Assembly (NCBI GenBank): GCA_013823625.1
Contig: PNMM01000001.1
Coordinates: 1,054,001-1,118,000 of the forward strand
Reading direction: 5' to 3'
Source of the DNA: Microbacterium sp.
GTDB lineage: Bacteria; Actinomycetota; Actinomycetes; Actinomycetales; Microbacteriaceae
DNA: 64,000 nucleotides
The notes below the pieces were generated by a model that worked only from the letters and a program-made list of their open reading frames with translations, was not told where the DNA came from and ran no database searches. Position numbers and translations under genes: made by a program. Shown here one piece after another: positions 10,462 through 21,381 of this stretch (position 1 is the first letter of the stretch; the number at the start of each line of letters is the position of its first letter).

Positions 10462-11208
10462 ATGACCCTGTTAATCACCGGAGGAACCGGAACCCTGGGC
10501 CGGCCCACCGTCGACGCCGTGCGCGCGGCGGGCGTCGAGCCGCGCATCCTGAGCCGCCGGCCCGGAGCCGATCACGTCGTCGCCAACCTGCAGTCGGGCG
10601 CCGGCCTGGCCGCGGCACTCAGTGGCGTCGACACCGTGCTGCACCTCGCGACCAATCGGCGGTCGGATGTTCGCGCAACCCAACACCTGCTCGAGGCCGC
10701 CCGCACCGAGGGCGTGCAGCACCTCGTGTATCTGTCGATCGTGGGCGTCGACGCTGTGCCGCTCGGCTACTACCGCGCCAAGCTCGCGTGCGAGCAGCAG
10801 ATTGCCGACTCGGGTCTGCCGCACACGATTCTGCGCGCCACCCAGTTTCACGACTTCGTCGCGGGATTCTTCCGCGCTCAACGCCGTCTGCCCCGCGTGA
10901 CGACGTTCGACGTTCCGTTTCAACCGATCAGCACCGATGCCGTGGCGGCGCGCCTCGTCGAGCTCGTGAGCGCAGCCCCCGCGCAGGGCCGCGTCGATGA
11001 CCTCGGTGGCCCCGAGTCGCTGCCCATGGCCGAGCTCGCTCGGCAGTGGCTTGTGGCGCGCGGCGCCGCACCCGAGGCCGCGGCGCGCCGCGTCGTCGAG
11101 TGGCACGCGCCCGGCAAACTCGTCGGCGCCTACCGGGCAGGGCTGCACACGACCGGAGTGCCCGGGCCGGGCATCCCATTCGCCGAGTGGGCGGCAACCG
11201 CCTCGTAA
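10462..11208 (+). CDS. NAD(P)-binding SDR/NmrA-like oxidoreductase or epimerase
   Basis: 248 aa, atypical (extended-type) SDR. The dinucleotide motif TGGTGTLGRP sits at residues 6-15, followed by a Rossmann fold (VDTVLHLATN, HLVYLSIVGVD). The active-site segment is GYYRAKLACEQQI, with Tyr and Lys spaced YxxxK as in catalytic SDRs. The substrate-binding C-terminal half is variable and no substrate can be named. GAGAGGAG lies just before ATG 10462. It follows the ECF41 sigma gene and carries the likely ECF41 promoter, so it is the probable regulon target. Confidence 0.85.
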   Translation: MTLLITGGTGTLGRPTVDAVRAAGVEPRILSRRPGADHVVANLQSGAGLAAALSGVDTVLHLATNRRSDVRATQHLLEAARTEGVQHLVYLSIVGVDAVPLGYYRAKLACEQQIADSGLPHTILRATQFHDFVAGFFRAQRRLPRVTTFDVPFQPISTDAVAARLVELVSAAPAQGRVDDLGGPESLPMAELARQWLVARGAAPEAAARRVVEWHAPGKLVGAYRAGLHTTGVPGPGIPFAEWAATAS

Positions 11209-11211
11209 GGC

Positions 11212-13086
<1,875 letters not shown>

Positions 13087-13092
13087 GGTTTC

Positions 13093-13098
13093 AGGGTA
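13093..13098 (-). promoter_or_regulatory. Likely -10 box of leuA leader (TACCCT)
   Basis: TACCCT on the minus strand ends 6 nt before the GTG of the leader peptide, predicting a transcript that starts at the leader peptide itself. No -35 box is recognisable. Confidence 0.45.
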
Positions 13099-13235
13099 CA
13101 CCCGCGTTCTGGGAGCGCGCGAATGCGGTTCGGGATGCTGTTCCCTCAGCCTTTCGGATGAAAAGGGTCATCCGCTCGAATGAGCCGCGCGAGTTTTGCT
13201 CGGCTGCAGGCCGCGCGCCCCGTACCGTGGCGGAC

Positions 13236-14498
13236 ATGTTCGATCGACTGATCACCTGGCTTACGCCCGAGCGCCGTGCGCGCGTCCTCTTTCCCGTCGA
13301 GATCGCGTTTGGCGCGTGGCTCGCGCTCGCGGTGCTGCTCAATCAGCAGTGGTGGGGCGGGTTCGCTCACGCAGTGATCAACGGCGTTATCGCTGTCGCG
13401 TTCGGCGCCGCTATCGCCGTGCACCGCGTCCGACCAGGAATTGCCGTCGCCGCGCTCACGATGGGTGCCCTGGCGGTGGTCATTACCTTCTACTTCGGAG
13501 CCGGACCGAACAACGGCTTCGGATACCTCGCTGCCGTTATCGTGCTCTTCGGCACCTCCGCGTATGGCTCGACAGCAACACGTTGGGTCGGGCTGACGGC
13601 ATCTGTCTTCGCCGCTATCGCGATTTTTGTGATCATCGTCGTGAGCTCCGGAACCTACTCCGGCGTCACGATCGGCTACATCGCCCTTCAGTGGTTGATC
13701 CTCTTGGTCTGGCCGATCATCGCGATGCTGCCGTGGGTGCTCGGCGAGCTCGTGCGCAGCATCCGGAATCGGCGTCAGCTCAGCGCGACCGTCGCAACAG
13801 TCAGCACGCAGCGCGATGCTGCCCTCACGCGGGCTGACCTCGAGGCCGAGCGCACGCGAGTCGCGCGCGACGTGCACGACATTGTTGCCCACTCGCTCAC
13901 GGTCGTGATCGCGCAGGCTGATGGGGCCCGGTACGCGACGGCGGGCGACTCCCCCGGGGCGGCCGACGCCTTTGAGACGATCGCGCAGACCGCGCGAGAT
14001 GCCCTCGGCGACGTGCGCGTGTTGCTCACCGAGTTGCGGCACACGCAAGAAGCCGGCCCGCAGCCGGGGCTGGCTGACCTCGACGTGCTGCTGCAGTCGA
14101 TGCGCGACTCGGGCCTCACGCTTGAGGTTCGCGAGTTCGGCGACCGCGGGCGCCTGAGCGAGACGCGTGAGCTCGCGCTCTACCGCATCGTGCAAGAGTC
14201 GCTCACGAACGCGCTGCGGCACGGAGACGGCGCCGCGACTCTCGAGCTGGAGTGGGGCGAGCAGGCCCTCGACCTCGTCGTGACGAACACCGCTGCTGCG
14301 GAGACTCCTGAATCGAAGGAAGGCGGGCACGGCATCGACGGGATGCGCGAGCGGGCATCCCTCGCCGGTGGCGAGTTGAGCGTGCACGAGGGCGCGGTGT
14401 TCCGCGTGCGGGCCCGCCTGCCACTCGAGCCGCGCACGGCCGAGACCGAAGCAGCCAAGCCCCTCGACGAGCTCGCGACCGCGGGAGCCCCCGCGTGA
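13236..14498 (+). CDS. Two-component sensor histidine kinase (HisKA_3/DesK-like class)
   Basis: 420 aa. The N-terminal ~170 residues hold five or six membrane helices with very short loops and no extracellular domain, so the signal is probably sensed in or at the membrane. A short coiled-coil stretch leads to the phosphoacceptor helix RVARDVHDIVAHSLTVVIAQ (His in DVHD). The ATP domain shows IVQESLTNALRHG (N box) and GHGIDGMRERASLAGG (G box). I chose ATG 13236 because TACCGT ends 7 nt upstream (leaderless); longer in-frame starts add no conserved sequence. Its stop overlaps a 34-codon ORF (GTGA) that in turn overlaps the response regulator. Confidence 0.9.
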   Translation: MFDRLITWLTPERRARVLFPVEIAFGAWLALAVLLNQQWWGGFAHAVINGVIAVAFGAAIAVHRVRPGIAVAALTMGALAVVITFYFGAGPNNGFGYLAAVIVLFGTSAYGSTATRWVGLTASVFAAIAIFVIIVVSSGTYSGVTIGYIALQWLILLVWPIIAMLPWVLGELVRSIRNRRQLSATVATVSTQRDAALTRADLEAERTRVARDVHDIVAHSLTVVIAQADGARYATAGDSPGAADAFETIAQTARDALGDVRVLLTELRHTQEAGPQPGLADLDVLLQSMRDSGLTLEVREFGDRGRLSETRELALYRIVQESLTNALRHGDGAATLELEWGEQALDLVVTNTAAAETPESKEGGHGIDGMRERASLAGGELSVHEGAVFRVRARLPLEPRTAETEAAKPLDELATAGAPA

Positions 14499-14599
14499 CC
14501 ACGCCCGCCGCTCCCCCGCCCGCCGACGCCATCGTGAGCATCGTCACGGTGCCGCGCCGCCCCATCGACCCCGCTGCACTCCCTTGGCTCGACCGATGA
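14495..14599 (+). CDS. Small coupled ORF between kinase and response regulator (34 aa), function unknown
   Basis: Starts GTG 14495 inside the kinase stop (GTGA) and stops in TGA 14597-14599 inside the regulator start (ATGA), filling the 97-nt gap exactly. The peptide is Pro/Ala-rich at the N-terminus (TTPAAPPPADA), then AIVSIVTVPRRP and PALPWLDR. It may be a real small protein, or simply a translated coupler that hands ribosomes from kinase to regulator. No known family recognised. Confidence 0.45.
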   Translation: MTTPAAPPPADAIVSIVTVPRRPIDPAALPWLDR

Positions 14600-15297
14600 C
14601 CGCGATCCGCGTGCTGCTCGTCGACGACCAGCCGCTGTTCCGGCGGGGCGTGCGTATGCTCATCGACTCGCAGCCTGACCTGACGGTGGTCGGCGAAGCC
14701 GGCGACGGGGGCGAGGCGGTGGTCGTCGCCGACGAGGTGCTGCCCGACGTGGTGCTCATGGACATTCGGATGCCGCGCGCCGACGGTATCGCGGGCACGG
14801 CGGGCATCCTGCGATCGGCCACAGAAGCGGGGCGCACGCCGCCGCGCATCATCGTGCTCACGACGTTCGATCTCGACGATGCCGCGCTGCGCGCGATCCG
14901 CGCGGGCGCCAGTGGATTCTTGCTGAAGGATGCCGAGCCCGAGTTCTTGCTCGCCGCCATCCGGGCGGTGCACGGTGGGCACGCGGTCGTCGCGCCCGGC
15001 GCGATCACCAACCTGCTCGCCCACGTGGGACCGGGCCGGGATGCTCGCCGCAGCAGCACGCCCGCCGAACTCGCGGCAGCGCGCGACGCGGCGCTCCCCA
15101 ACCTTAGCAAACGCGAGCGCGAGATCTTCTCGGCGGTCGCCGAGGGGTTGAGCAATGCCGAGATCGCCGCACGCGAGTTTGTGGCCGAGGCAACCGTGAA
15201 GTCGCACGTCGGCAAGATTCTCGCCAAGCTCGGCCTGCGCGACCGCGTGCAGGTCGTGCTCTACGCTCACGACCACGGCCTGTTGCCGCGCCGATAG
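14596..15297 (+). CDS. Response regulator, NarL/LuxR family
   Basis: 233 aa. The receiver domain (residues 1-120) has the acidic pair in VLLVDDQPLF, the phosphoacceptor Asp in PDVVLMDIRMPRADG, TTF, and the lysine in FLLKDAEPE. A linker leads to the LuxR-type helix-turn-helix near residues 165-225: LSKREREIFSAVAEGLSNAEIAA and ATVKSHVGKILAKLGLRDR. It partners with the kinase encoded upstream. Start ATG 14596; an in-frame TTG at 14584 is less likely. The target genes are not evident. Confidence 0.93.
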   Translation: MTAIRVLLVDDQPLFRRGVRMLIDSQPDLTVVGEAGDGGEAVVVADEVLPDVVLMDIRMPRADGIAGTAGILRSATEAGRTPPRIIVLTTFDLDDAALRAIRAGASGFLLKDAEPEFLLAAIRAVHGGHAVVAPGAITNLLAHVGPGRDARRSSTPAELAAARDAALPNLSKREREIFSAVAEGLSNAEIAAREFVAEATVKSHVGKILAKLGLRDRVQVVLYAHDHGLLPRR

Positions 15298-15304
15298 GGC
15301 ACAC

Positions 15305-16237
15305 CTAGAACCCGAGCTTGCCCAACTGCTTCGGGTCGCGCTGCCATTCTTTGGCGACCTTGACGTGCAGCTTGAGGTAGACGCGCCGGCCCATAAGCTT
15401 CTCGATCTCGAGGCGCGCGCGCGTGCCGACCTCGGTCAAGCGCGAGCCCTTGTGGCCGATGATGATGCCCTTTTGGCTGTCGCGCTCGACAAAGACGTTG
15501 GCGAAGATGTCGAGCACGCCGCCGGGCGAGCGCTCGGCCATCTCGTCGATCGTGACGGCGAGCGAGTGCGGTAGCTCGTCGCTCACTCCCTCGAGTGCGG
15601 CCTCGCGAATGAGCTCAGCGACGCGGTCGGTCGTCGACTCATCGGTCACGGCGTCGTCGTCGTAGAGCGCCGGTGACTCGGGCATGAGCGCGATGACCTG
15701 CTCGGCCAAGAGATCGACCTGCTCCCCCGTGACGGCCGAGAGCGGAATCACGAGATCCCACTCACGCAGTTCTGACACGGCGAGCAACTGCTCGGCCACT
15801 TTCGTCGAACCCGCCGCGTCGGTCTTCGTGACGATCGCGATCTTGCGCGTGCGCGGAAAGCTGTCGAGCTGCTCGTTGATGAACCGATCGCCCGGGCCGA
15901 TGGGTTCGTTGGCCGGCACGCAGAAGCCGATGACGTCAACGTCGCCGAGAGTGTCTTGCACGACGGCGTTGAGACGCTCGCCGAGCAGCGTGCGCGGGCG
16001 GTGCATGCCGGGCGTGTCAACGACGATCAACTGTCCGGATGCGCGGTGCACGATGCCGCGAATCGCGCGGCGGGTGGTCTGCGGCTTCGAGCTCGTGATG
16101 GCGACCTTTTCGCCGACGAGCGCGTTCGTAAGGGTCGACTTTCCGACGTTGGGACGACCAACGAAGGTCACGAATCCGGCCCGAAACGTGGGCTCATCGG
16201 GAGTTGCGGCGCCGCCGCGCGGCTTGCGGGTGCTCAC
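15305..16237 (-). CDS. era: GTPase Era, 16S rRNA-binding
   Basis: Essential GTPase that binds the 3' end of 16S rRNA and checks 30S assembly. 310 aa. G1 GRPNVGKST, the switch region QTTRRAIRGIV, G3 DTPGMHRP, G4 TKTD, G5 region LSAVTGEQV. The C-terminal KH domain is RDSQKGIIIGHKGSRLTEVG. The start overlaps the stop of the upstream CNNM gene by 4 nt. Last gene of the long minus-strand heat-shock/ribosome-maturation operon. Confidence 0.96.
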   Translation of the reverse strand: MSTRKPRGGAATPDEPTFRAGFVTFVGRPNVGKSTLTNALVGEKVAITSSKPQTTRRAIRGIVHRASGQLIVVDTPGMHRPRTLLGERLNAVVQDTLGDVDVIGFCVPANEPIGPGDRFINEQLDSFPRTRKIAIVTKTDAAGSTKVAEQLLAVSELREWDLVIPLSAVTGEQVDLLAEQVIALMPESPALYDDDAVTDESTTDRVAELIREAALEGVSDELPHSLAVTIDEMAERSPGGVLDIFANVFVERDSQKGIIIGHKGSRLTEVGTRARLEIEKLMGRRVYLKLHVKVAKEWQRDPKQLGKLGF

Positions 16238-17547
16238 TCGGAGTCCTCTCGGTCGCGGTCGGTGGCGAAGGCTGCGCGAGCATCCAGCAAGGCCTGATCG
16301 GCCTCGACGAGCACCGTCACAACGCGCTTGCGTCGGCCCTCGGTGCGCTCAGCCGTCAGGTTGAGGCCGTCGACCGTGACGGTGGACCCCGCCACGGGCA
16401 AGCGCCCCAGGTGTTTGGCGAGAAGGCCGCCGACCGAGTCAACTTCGTCGTCGTCGAGCTCGATGCCGAAGAGGTCGCCGAGTTCGTCGATCGGCATGCG
16501 GGCACTCACGCGAAAACTGTTCTCGCCGAGTTGCTCACTGTCGGCCGTCTCGCGGTCGTACTCATCGACGATCTCGCCGACAAGCTCTTCAATGAGGTCT
16601 TCCATCGTCACGAGCCCCGCGATGCCGCCGTATTCGTCAACGACGAGAGCGAGGTGGTTCGACTCAAGCTGCAATTGCCGCAACGCATCGTCGGCCTTCT
16701 TCGACTCCGGCACGAACAGCGCCGGCTTCACGAGCTCGTCAATGAGCGCCGTGGCCGCTTGCTTCGGCTTCTCGAACGTGAGGCGGGATGCGTCGCGCAG
16801 GTAGACCACGCCCAGCACCTCATCGGCGCTCTCGCCCACGACCGGCACACGCGAGACGCCCCGGCTGAGAAACAGCGTCATCGCTTCGGCCACCGTCGAG
16901 CCCTGCTCAAGCACGATCATGTCGGTGCGCGGCACCATGACTTCGCGCACGATCGTCTCGTTGAACTCGAAGATCGAGTGGATGAGCTCGCGGTCTTCTT
17001 CTTCGAGCACGTCGAGCTCGGTGGCCTCGTCGACCATGTTGAGCAGTTGCTCTTCGCTCGAGAAGCTCGCGCTCGAGGGCCGCCCCGGCGTGACACGATT
17101 GCCGATCACGACGAGAGCATCCGCCAGCGGCCCGGTGAGGAGCCGCACGCCGCGAATGAGCCAGTCGAACGTGCCGAGCATTGCCCGCGGGTGCGCGCGA
17201 CCGACCGAGCGCGGGCTCGAGCCGACGAGGATGAACGAGACGCCGATCATGATTCCGGCACTGATGAGCAGCACCCACCACCACTCGACGATGATCGTGG
17301 CGAAGCCGATCGTCACGAGCACCGCGGCGATGGTTTCTGCGACGATACGCAAGAAGTTGAGGGCATTGACGTGCGCGCCGATGTCGGCTGCGACCGCTTG
17401 CAGACGACGGGGGTTTGCACGGTTGGAAGCGATGTCGACGAGTTCGGCGCGGCTGACCACGCCGAGCGCTGCATCGAGCGACGCGAACAAGCCACCGATC
17501 GCGACGAGCAACCCCGCCGCGACGAAAAACAGCAACGCTGCCGTCAC
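16234..17547 (-). CDS. CNNM/CorC (HlyC)-family membrane protein with CBS pair
   Basis: 437 aa. The N-terminal domain (to about residue 190) is the CNNM/DUF21 membrane module with three to four helices. Then comes a CBS pair (VMVPRTDMIVLEQGSTVAEAM and VVGESADEVLGVVYLRD) and a C-terminal CorC_HlyC transporter-associated domain (LALVVDEYGGIAGLVTMEDL). Family members act in magnesium/cobalt efflux or tolerance; older 'hemolysin' names are misleading. Coupled to ybeY upstream and era downstream by 4-nt overlaps, which is the usual actinobacterial order. Confidence 0.9.
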   Translation of the reverse strand: MTAALLFFVAAGLLVAIGGLFASLDAALGVVSRAELVDIASNRANPRRLQAVAADIGAHVNALNFLRIVAETIAAVLVTIGFATIIVEWWWVLLISAGIMIGVSFILVGSSPRSVGRAHPRAMLGTFDWLIRGVRLLTGPLADALVVIGNRVTPGRPSSASFSSEEQLLNMVDEATELDVLEEEDRELIHSIFEFNETIVREVMVPRTDMIVLEQGSTVAEAMTLFLSRGVSRVPVVGESADEVLGVVYLRDASRLTFEKPKQAATALIDELVKPALFVPESKKADDALRQLQLESNHLALVVDEYGGIAGLVTMEDLIEELVGEIVDEYDRETADSEQLGENSFRVSARMPIDELGDLFGIELDDDEVDSVGGLLAKHLGRLPVAGSTVTVDGLNLTAERTEGRRKRVVTVLVEADQALLDARAAFATDRDREDSE

Positions 17548-18011
17548 GGGCGACGACCCCGCTCGGCCAGCGTGAAGCTCACGAGAATGTCGCGCTGAAT
17601 GCCGAACATCTCTTTCTCTTCGTCTGGCTCGGCGTGGTCGAAGCCCAGCAGGTGCAAAATGCCGTGGGTCGTCAGCAACAGCAGTTCATCATGGGTCGAG
17701 TGGCCCGCCGTCTCAGCCTGCTGAATCGCCACCTGTGGGCAGAGCACGATGTCGCCGAGCAGCCCGGGCGGAGTGGGCTCGTCGTCGCTACCCGGGCGCA
17801 GCTCGTCCATCGGAAAGCTCAGCACATCGGTCGGGCCGGGCTCATCCATCCATTGCACGTGCAACTGTTCAATCGCGGCCTCGTCGACGAGCACGATCGC
17901 CAGTTCGGCGTCGCGGTGCACGTTGAGATGCTCAAAGGCGTGCAGTGCTAGCCGTTGCAGTCCTGATTCGTCGACGGGGATGCCCGACTCGTTGTTGATC
18001 TCGACGGCCAT
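17544..18011 (-). CDS. ybeY: Endoribonuclease YbeY, rRNA maturation factor
   Basis: Metal-dependent single-strand RNase needed for 16S 3'-end maturation and ribosome quality control. 155 aa. Active-site histidines appear in THGILHLLGFDHAEPDE (HGxxHLxGxDH motif), with the conserved arginine replaced in the upstream segment by the usual TDVLSFPMDE. Stop overlaps the CNNM gene by 4 nt; start is 2 nt after phoH. C-terminal extension EKEMFGIQRDILVSFTL is typical. Confidence 0.95.
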   Translation of the reverse strand: MAVEINNESGIPVDESGLQRLALHAFEHLNVHRDAELAIVLVDEAAIEQLHVQWMDEPGPTDVLSFPMDELRPGSDDEPTPPGLLGDIVLCPQVAIQQAETAGHSTHDELLLLTTHGILHLLGFDHAEPDEEKEMFGIQRDILVSFTLAERGRRP

Positions 18012-18013
18012 GC

Positions 18014-19129
18014 TCAGCGTCCTCCTGCTCCGGGTCGCGGGCGACGGTTTGCACGGTCGCGCGGAGCGCCCTGCAGCCCCCGGCGGCGATCCTCGCGGTT
18101 CGCACCATCGAGAGGATCAGGCAGTCCGTTCTCGCGCGCGTACTGCTGCGCCTGCTTCTCGGCGTCGTACTTCGTGTAGGCGTCGACGATGCGGCCGACG
18201 AGCGAGTGGCGCACCACGTCGTCGGAGGTCAACCGCGCGAAGTGAATGTCGTCGATGCCGTCAAGAACGCGGGTGACGAGTTGTAGGCCACTCGCGCCGG
18301 TGGGCAGATCGATCTGCGTGATGTCACCCGTGACGACGATCTTCGAGCCGAAGCCCAGTCGAGTCAGGAACATCTTCATTTGCTCGGGGCTCGTGTTCTG
18401 GGCCTCATCGAGCACGATGAACGCGTTGTTGAGCGTGCGGCCACGCATGTAGGCAAGCGGCGCCACCTCAACCACACCGCTTGCGAGCAGCTTGGGAACG
18501 AGCTCCGGGTCCATCATCTCGTTGAGCGCGTCGTAGAGCGGCCGCAAGTATGGGTCGATCTTGTCGGTGAGCGTGCCGGGCAAGAAACCCAGTCGTTCGC
18601 CGGCCTCGACAGCCGGGCGCGTCAAGATGATGCGGTCAACCTCTTTGCGGGTGAGCGCTTGCACCGCCTTGGCCATCGCGAGGTACGTCTTGCCGGTTCC
18701 CGCAGGGCCAATGCCGAACACGATCGTGTGGTCATCGATCGCGTCGACGTACGACTTCTGGCCGAGCGTCTTGGGGCGGATGCTCTTGCCGCGGCTCGTC
18801 AGAATGGCCTGGCTGAGCACCTCAGCGGGGCTACCGGCTCCCTGTTCGAGAATGCGGGCCGAGCTCGTCACTTCGGTCTCGCCGAGGTCGTGGCCGCCAC
18901 GCACCATGACGAGCAGCTCATCGACGAGTCGACGAGCGGCGGCAACCTGCACGGGGTCGCCCTCGAGTGTGATCTGGTTTCCGCGCACGTGCACGTCAAC
19001 GAGCGGGTACTGCTTTTCGACCGTGCTCAGCAAGCGGTCGTGGGGGCCGAGCAGTCGAACCATCGCGACGCCGTCGACATCGAGTTGTTCGCGGGCGCGC
19101 GCTTCGCGCGCAGAATCGTCAGTGGGCAA
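18014..19129 (-). CDS. PhoH-like ATPase
   Basis: 371 aa. N-terminal KH-like segment (VRLLGPHDRLLSTVEKQYP), then an ATPase core with Walker A GIGPAGTGKTYLAMA, Walker B FIVLDEAQNTSPEQ and VTGDITQIDLP. Family proteins are predicted RNA helicase/NTPases working with YbeY in RNA processing; here the genes are adjacent. The C-terminal tail is basic and Gly/Arg-rich. Start TTG 19129, with GAGGG upstream, overlaps the HIT gene by 11 nt. The start is less certain than the product. Confidence 0.92.
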   Translation of the reverse strand: MPTDDSAREARAREQLDVDGVAMVRLLGPHDRLLSTVEKQYPLVDVHVRGNQITLEGDPVQVAAARRLVDELLVMVRGGHDLGETEVTSSARILEQGAGSPAEVLSQAILTSRGKSIRPKTLGQKSYVDAIDDHTIVFGIGPAGTGKTYLAMAKAVQALTRKEVDRIILTRPAVEAGERLGFLPGTLTDKIDPYLRPLYDALNEMMDPELVPKLLASGVVEVAPLAYMRGRTLNNAFIVLDEAQNTSPEQMKMFLTRLGFGSKIVVTGDITQIDLPTGASGLQLVTRVLDGIDDIHFARLTSDDVVRHSLVGRIVDAYTKYDAEKQAQQYARENGLPDPLDGANREDRRRGLQGAPRDRANRRPRPGAGGR

Positions 19130-19472
19130 GGGATCCCTCGGTTAGTCCCCCGGCAAGCACGTGAGCGTGCACATGGAAGACGGTCTGGCCGGCGTTCGCG
19201 CCGGTATTGAAAATGAGACGGAAGTGCCCGTCGGCGTGCTCGGTGGCAAGCAACTGGGCAGTGGCGACAACCTCGGCGAGCAGCGCCGGGTCGCCCGCAG
19301 CGAGCTCGGCAACATCGCGGTAGCGCGAGGTCTTGGGCACGACGAGCAGGTGCACGGGAGCCTGCGGGGCAATGTCGCGAAACGCGATGATCGTGTCGGT
19401 CTCGTGCACGATGTCGGCAGGAATCTCGCGCGCGATGATGCGCTCGAAGATCGTGGGCTCTGCACTGCTCAT
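19119..19472 (-). CDS. HIT-family nucleotide hydrolase (Hint-like)
   Basis: 117 aa. Hydrolyses purine nucleoside phosphoramidates or related nucleotides. The histidine triad is FHVHAHVLAG, near the C-terminus, following LIFNTGANAGQTVFHVHAHV in this family; the N-terminus has FERIIAREIPADIVHETD. Canonical length. It overlaps the phoH start by 11 nt and follows rsmE by 44 nt. Cellular substrate unknown. Confidence 0.94.
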   Translation of the reverse strand: MSSAEPTIFERIIAREIPADIVHETDTIIAFRDIAPQAPVHLLVVPKTSRYRDVAELAAGDPALLAEVVATAQLLATEHADGHFRLIFNTGANAGQTVFHVHAHVLAGGLTEGSLAH

Positions 19473-19516
19473 GCTGTCAGTCTAGAGCGCGGCCCTGACC
19501 GTGCACCCGGCGATGC

Positions 19517-20275
19517 CTACCAGCGGCCGAGCGTGGCCGCGAGCACCGCGATGGCGGCCGGACCCGCGGTCGAGGTGCGCAGAACACTCGAGCCGAGGCG
19601 CACGCAGCGCGCTCGGGCAGCGACCAGGGCATCCCGCTCCTCCGGGGCTATGCCGCCCTCGGGGCCCACGACGAGCAGCACGTCGCCGTGTCCGAGGTCG
19701 TGCGGGGTGAGGGAGGTGAGGGCGTGCTCGGCGGTCGGGTCGAGCACGAGCACGGTTGACTCCGCGGCGCGAGCCGTGAGCTGTGCGGTTGTGGCGAGGG
19801 GCTCGATCACGGGCATCCACGCGCGCATCGACTGCTTTGTCGCTTCGCGCGCGATTGTTTGCCAGCGCTCGCGATTCTTGACCGCTTTGGCGGCGTCCCA
19901 CCGCGAAACACTGCGCGCCGCTTGCCACGGAATCACGCCATCGACGTCAAGCTCGGTTGCGGCCTGCACCGCGAGTTCGTCGCGATCGCCCTTTGCGAGG
20001 GCCTGCACGAGGTGGATGCTCGGTCGCGGCCGCTCGTACCGCTCCACCCGCTCGACCGCGAGCGCCACGTCACCCGGTTCAACCGCGGCAACAACTCCGT
20101 GCACGACCAAACCCGCGCCGTCGCCCAGCCGAAGGTGCTCGCCCACCCGCACGCGAGCCACCGTGGTCGCGTGCCGCGCGTCAGGGCCGCGCAGGTGCAC
20201 GACGGACGCCGTGGATGAGCCCTCGGCCGCGGCGACCTGTGCCGCCAGCGAGTCGTCGAGGTAGAAGTGGGCCAT
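19517..20275 (-). CDS. rsmE: 16S rRNA (uracil-1498-N3)-methyltransferase
   Basis: 252 aa. SPOUT-class methyltransferase with an N-terminal PUA-like domain (MAHFYLDD, VVHLRGPDARHATTVARVRVGEHL) and a C-terminal trefoil knot: LLVVGPEGGIAPEERDAL and VRLGSSVLRTSTAGPAAIAV. The usual knot sequence reads RTETA, here RTSTA, one substitution in the SAM-binding loop. Starts 2 nt after dnaJ on the same transcript, the standard actinobacterial order. Confidence 0.93.
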   Translation of the reverse strand: MAHFYLDDSLAAQVAAAEGSSTASVVHLRGPDARHATTVARVRVGEHLRLGDGAGLVVHGVVAAVEPGDVALAVERVERYERPRPSIHLVQALAKGDRDELAVQAATELDVDGVIPWQAARSVSRWDAAKAVKNRERWQTIAREATKQSMRAWMPVIEPLATTAQLTARAAESTVLVLDPTAEHALTSLTPHDLGHGDVLLVVGPEGGIAPEERDALVAARARCVRLGSSVLRTSTAGPAAIAVLAATLGRW

Positions 20276-20277
20276 CG

Positions 20278-21381
20278 CTAGAGGTTCAGAAAACGATCAC
20301 GCAGTTTCGCGAAGATGCCCTGCTGGAACGTCGAGAACTGCGGCGGAACCGGGCGTCGGCTCGACGCGAACTGCCGAATGAGTTCGGTCTCTTTCGCGTT
20401 GAGGCGCACGGGCGTGACGACCTGCACTCCCACCTTGAGGTCGCCGCGGCCCGAACCCCGCAAGCGCGTGATGCCGCGATCTTTGATCGTGATGATCTCG
20501 GCACTCTGCGTGCCGGGCTTGATCTCAACGGGAACCTCACCGTCGAGACCCGGCAGCGTCACGGTGGTGCCGAGAATCGCGTCGGTCATTTGCACTTCGA
20601 CGGTGGCGAGCAAGTCGTCGCCGTTGCGGCTAAACGTCTCGTGCGTCTTGACCTTGATCTCGAGGTAGAGGTCCCCGTTGGGTCCGCCCGCAGGGCCAAC
20701 CTCGCCTTGCGCGGGCAGCTGAATGCGCACGCCCGTGTCAACGCCCGCGGGAATGTCGACAGGAATCGCGCGGCGGGCCCGCACACGACCCTGGCCGGCG
20801 CACGAGGGGCACGGGCTCGCGATGACGGTGCCGTATCCACGACAGGTTCCGCACGGGCTCGAGGTCATGACGTTGCCGAGCAGGCTGCGCACCGTGCGCT
20901 GAATCTGGCCCGAGCCTCGGCAGATGTCGCAGGTCTGGGGGCTGGTTCCGGGCGAGCAGCACGAGCCTTCGCACGTTGAACACAGAATCGCGGTGTCGAC
21001 TTCGACCTTGCGACTCGTGCCAAAGATGATCTCGTCGAGCTCGACCTCGACGCGCAACAGAGCATCTTGCCCACGTTCGCGGCGACTGCGCGGGCCGCGC
21101 TGCTGCTGCCCGCCGCCGAAGAAGGTTTCGAAGATGTCGCCAAAGCCCCCGAATCCGGATGCTCCGCCAAAGCCGCCCGACCCCCCAAGGTCGTACTGCT
21201 GCCGCTGCTGCGGGTCACTCAGCACGTCGTAAGCGTGTGTGACCTGCTTGAACCGCTCGGCGGCATCCGCACTGGGATTCACGTCGGGGTGCAACTCGCG
21301 CGCGAGTCGGCGATACGCCTTCTTGATGTCGTCGGCGCTCGCTTGACGGTCGATGCCGAGCACCTCGTAGTGGTCTGCCAC
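20278..21381 (-). CDS. dnaJ: Chaperone protein DnaJ (type I, HrcA-linked copy)
   Basis: 367 aa co-chaperone that stimulates DnaK ATPase. J domain with HPD in [11 protein letters not shown], then a G/F-rich region ([15 protein letters not shown]). The zinc centre has four repeats: [24 protein letters not shown] and CPSCAGQG. The first repeat ends in Cys rather than Gly. The C-terminal substrate domain follows. It directly abuts hrcA (stop of hrcA at 21382), so it is under the CIRCE element; actinobacteria usually carry a second dnaJ near dnaK. Confidence 0.95.
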   Translation of the reverse strand: MADHYEVLGIDRQASADDIKKAYRRLARELHPDVNPSADAAERFKQVTHAYDVLSDPQQRQQYDLGGSGGFGGASGFGGFGDIFETFFGGGQQQRGPRSRRERGQDALLRVEVELDEIIFGTSRKVEVDTAILCSTCEGSCCSPGTSPQTCDICRGSGQIQRTVRSLLGNVMTSSPCGTCRGYGTVIASPCPSCAGQGRVRARRAIPVDIPAGVDTGVRIQLPAQGEVGPAGGPNGDLYLEIKVKTHETFSRNGDDLLATVEVQMTDAILGTTVTLPGLDGEVPVEIKPGTQSAEIITIKDRGITRLRGSGRGDLKVGVQVVTPVRLNAKETELIRQFASSRRPVPPQFSTFQQGIFAKLRDRFLNL

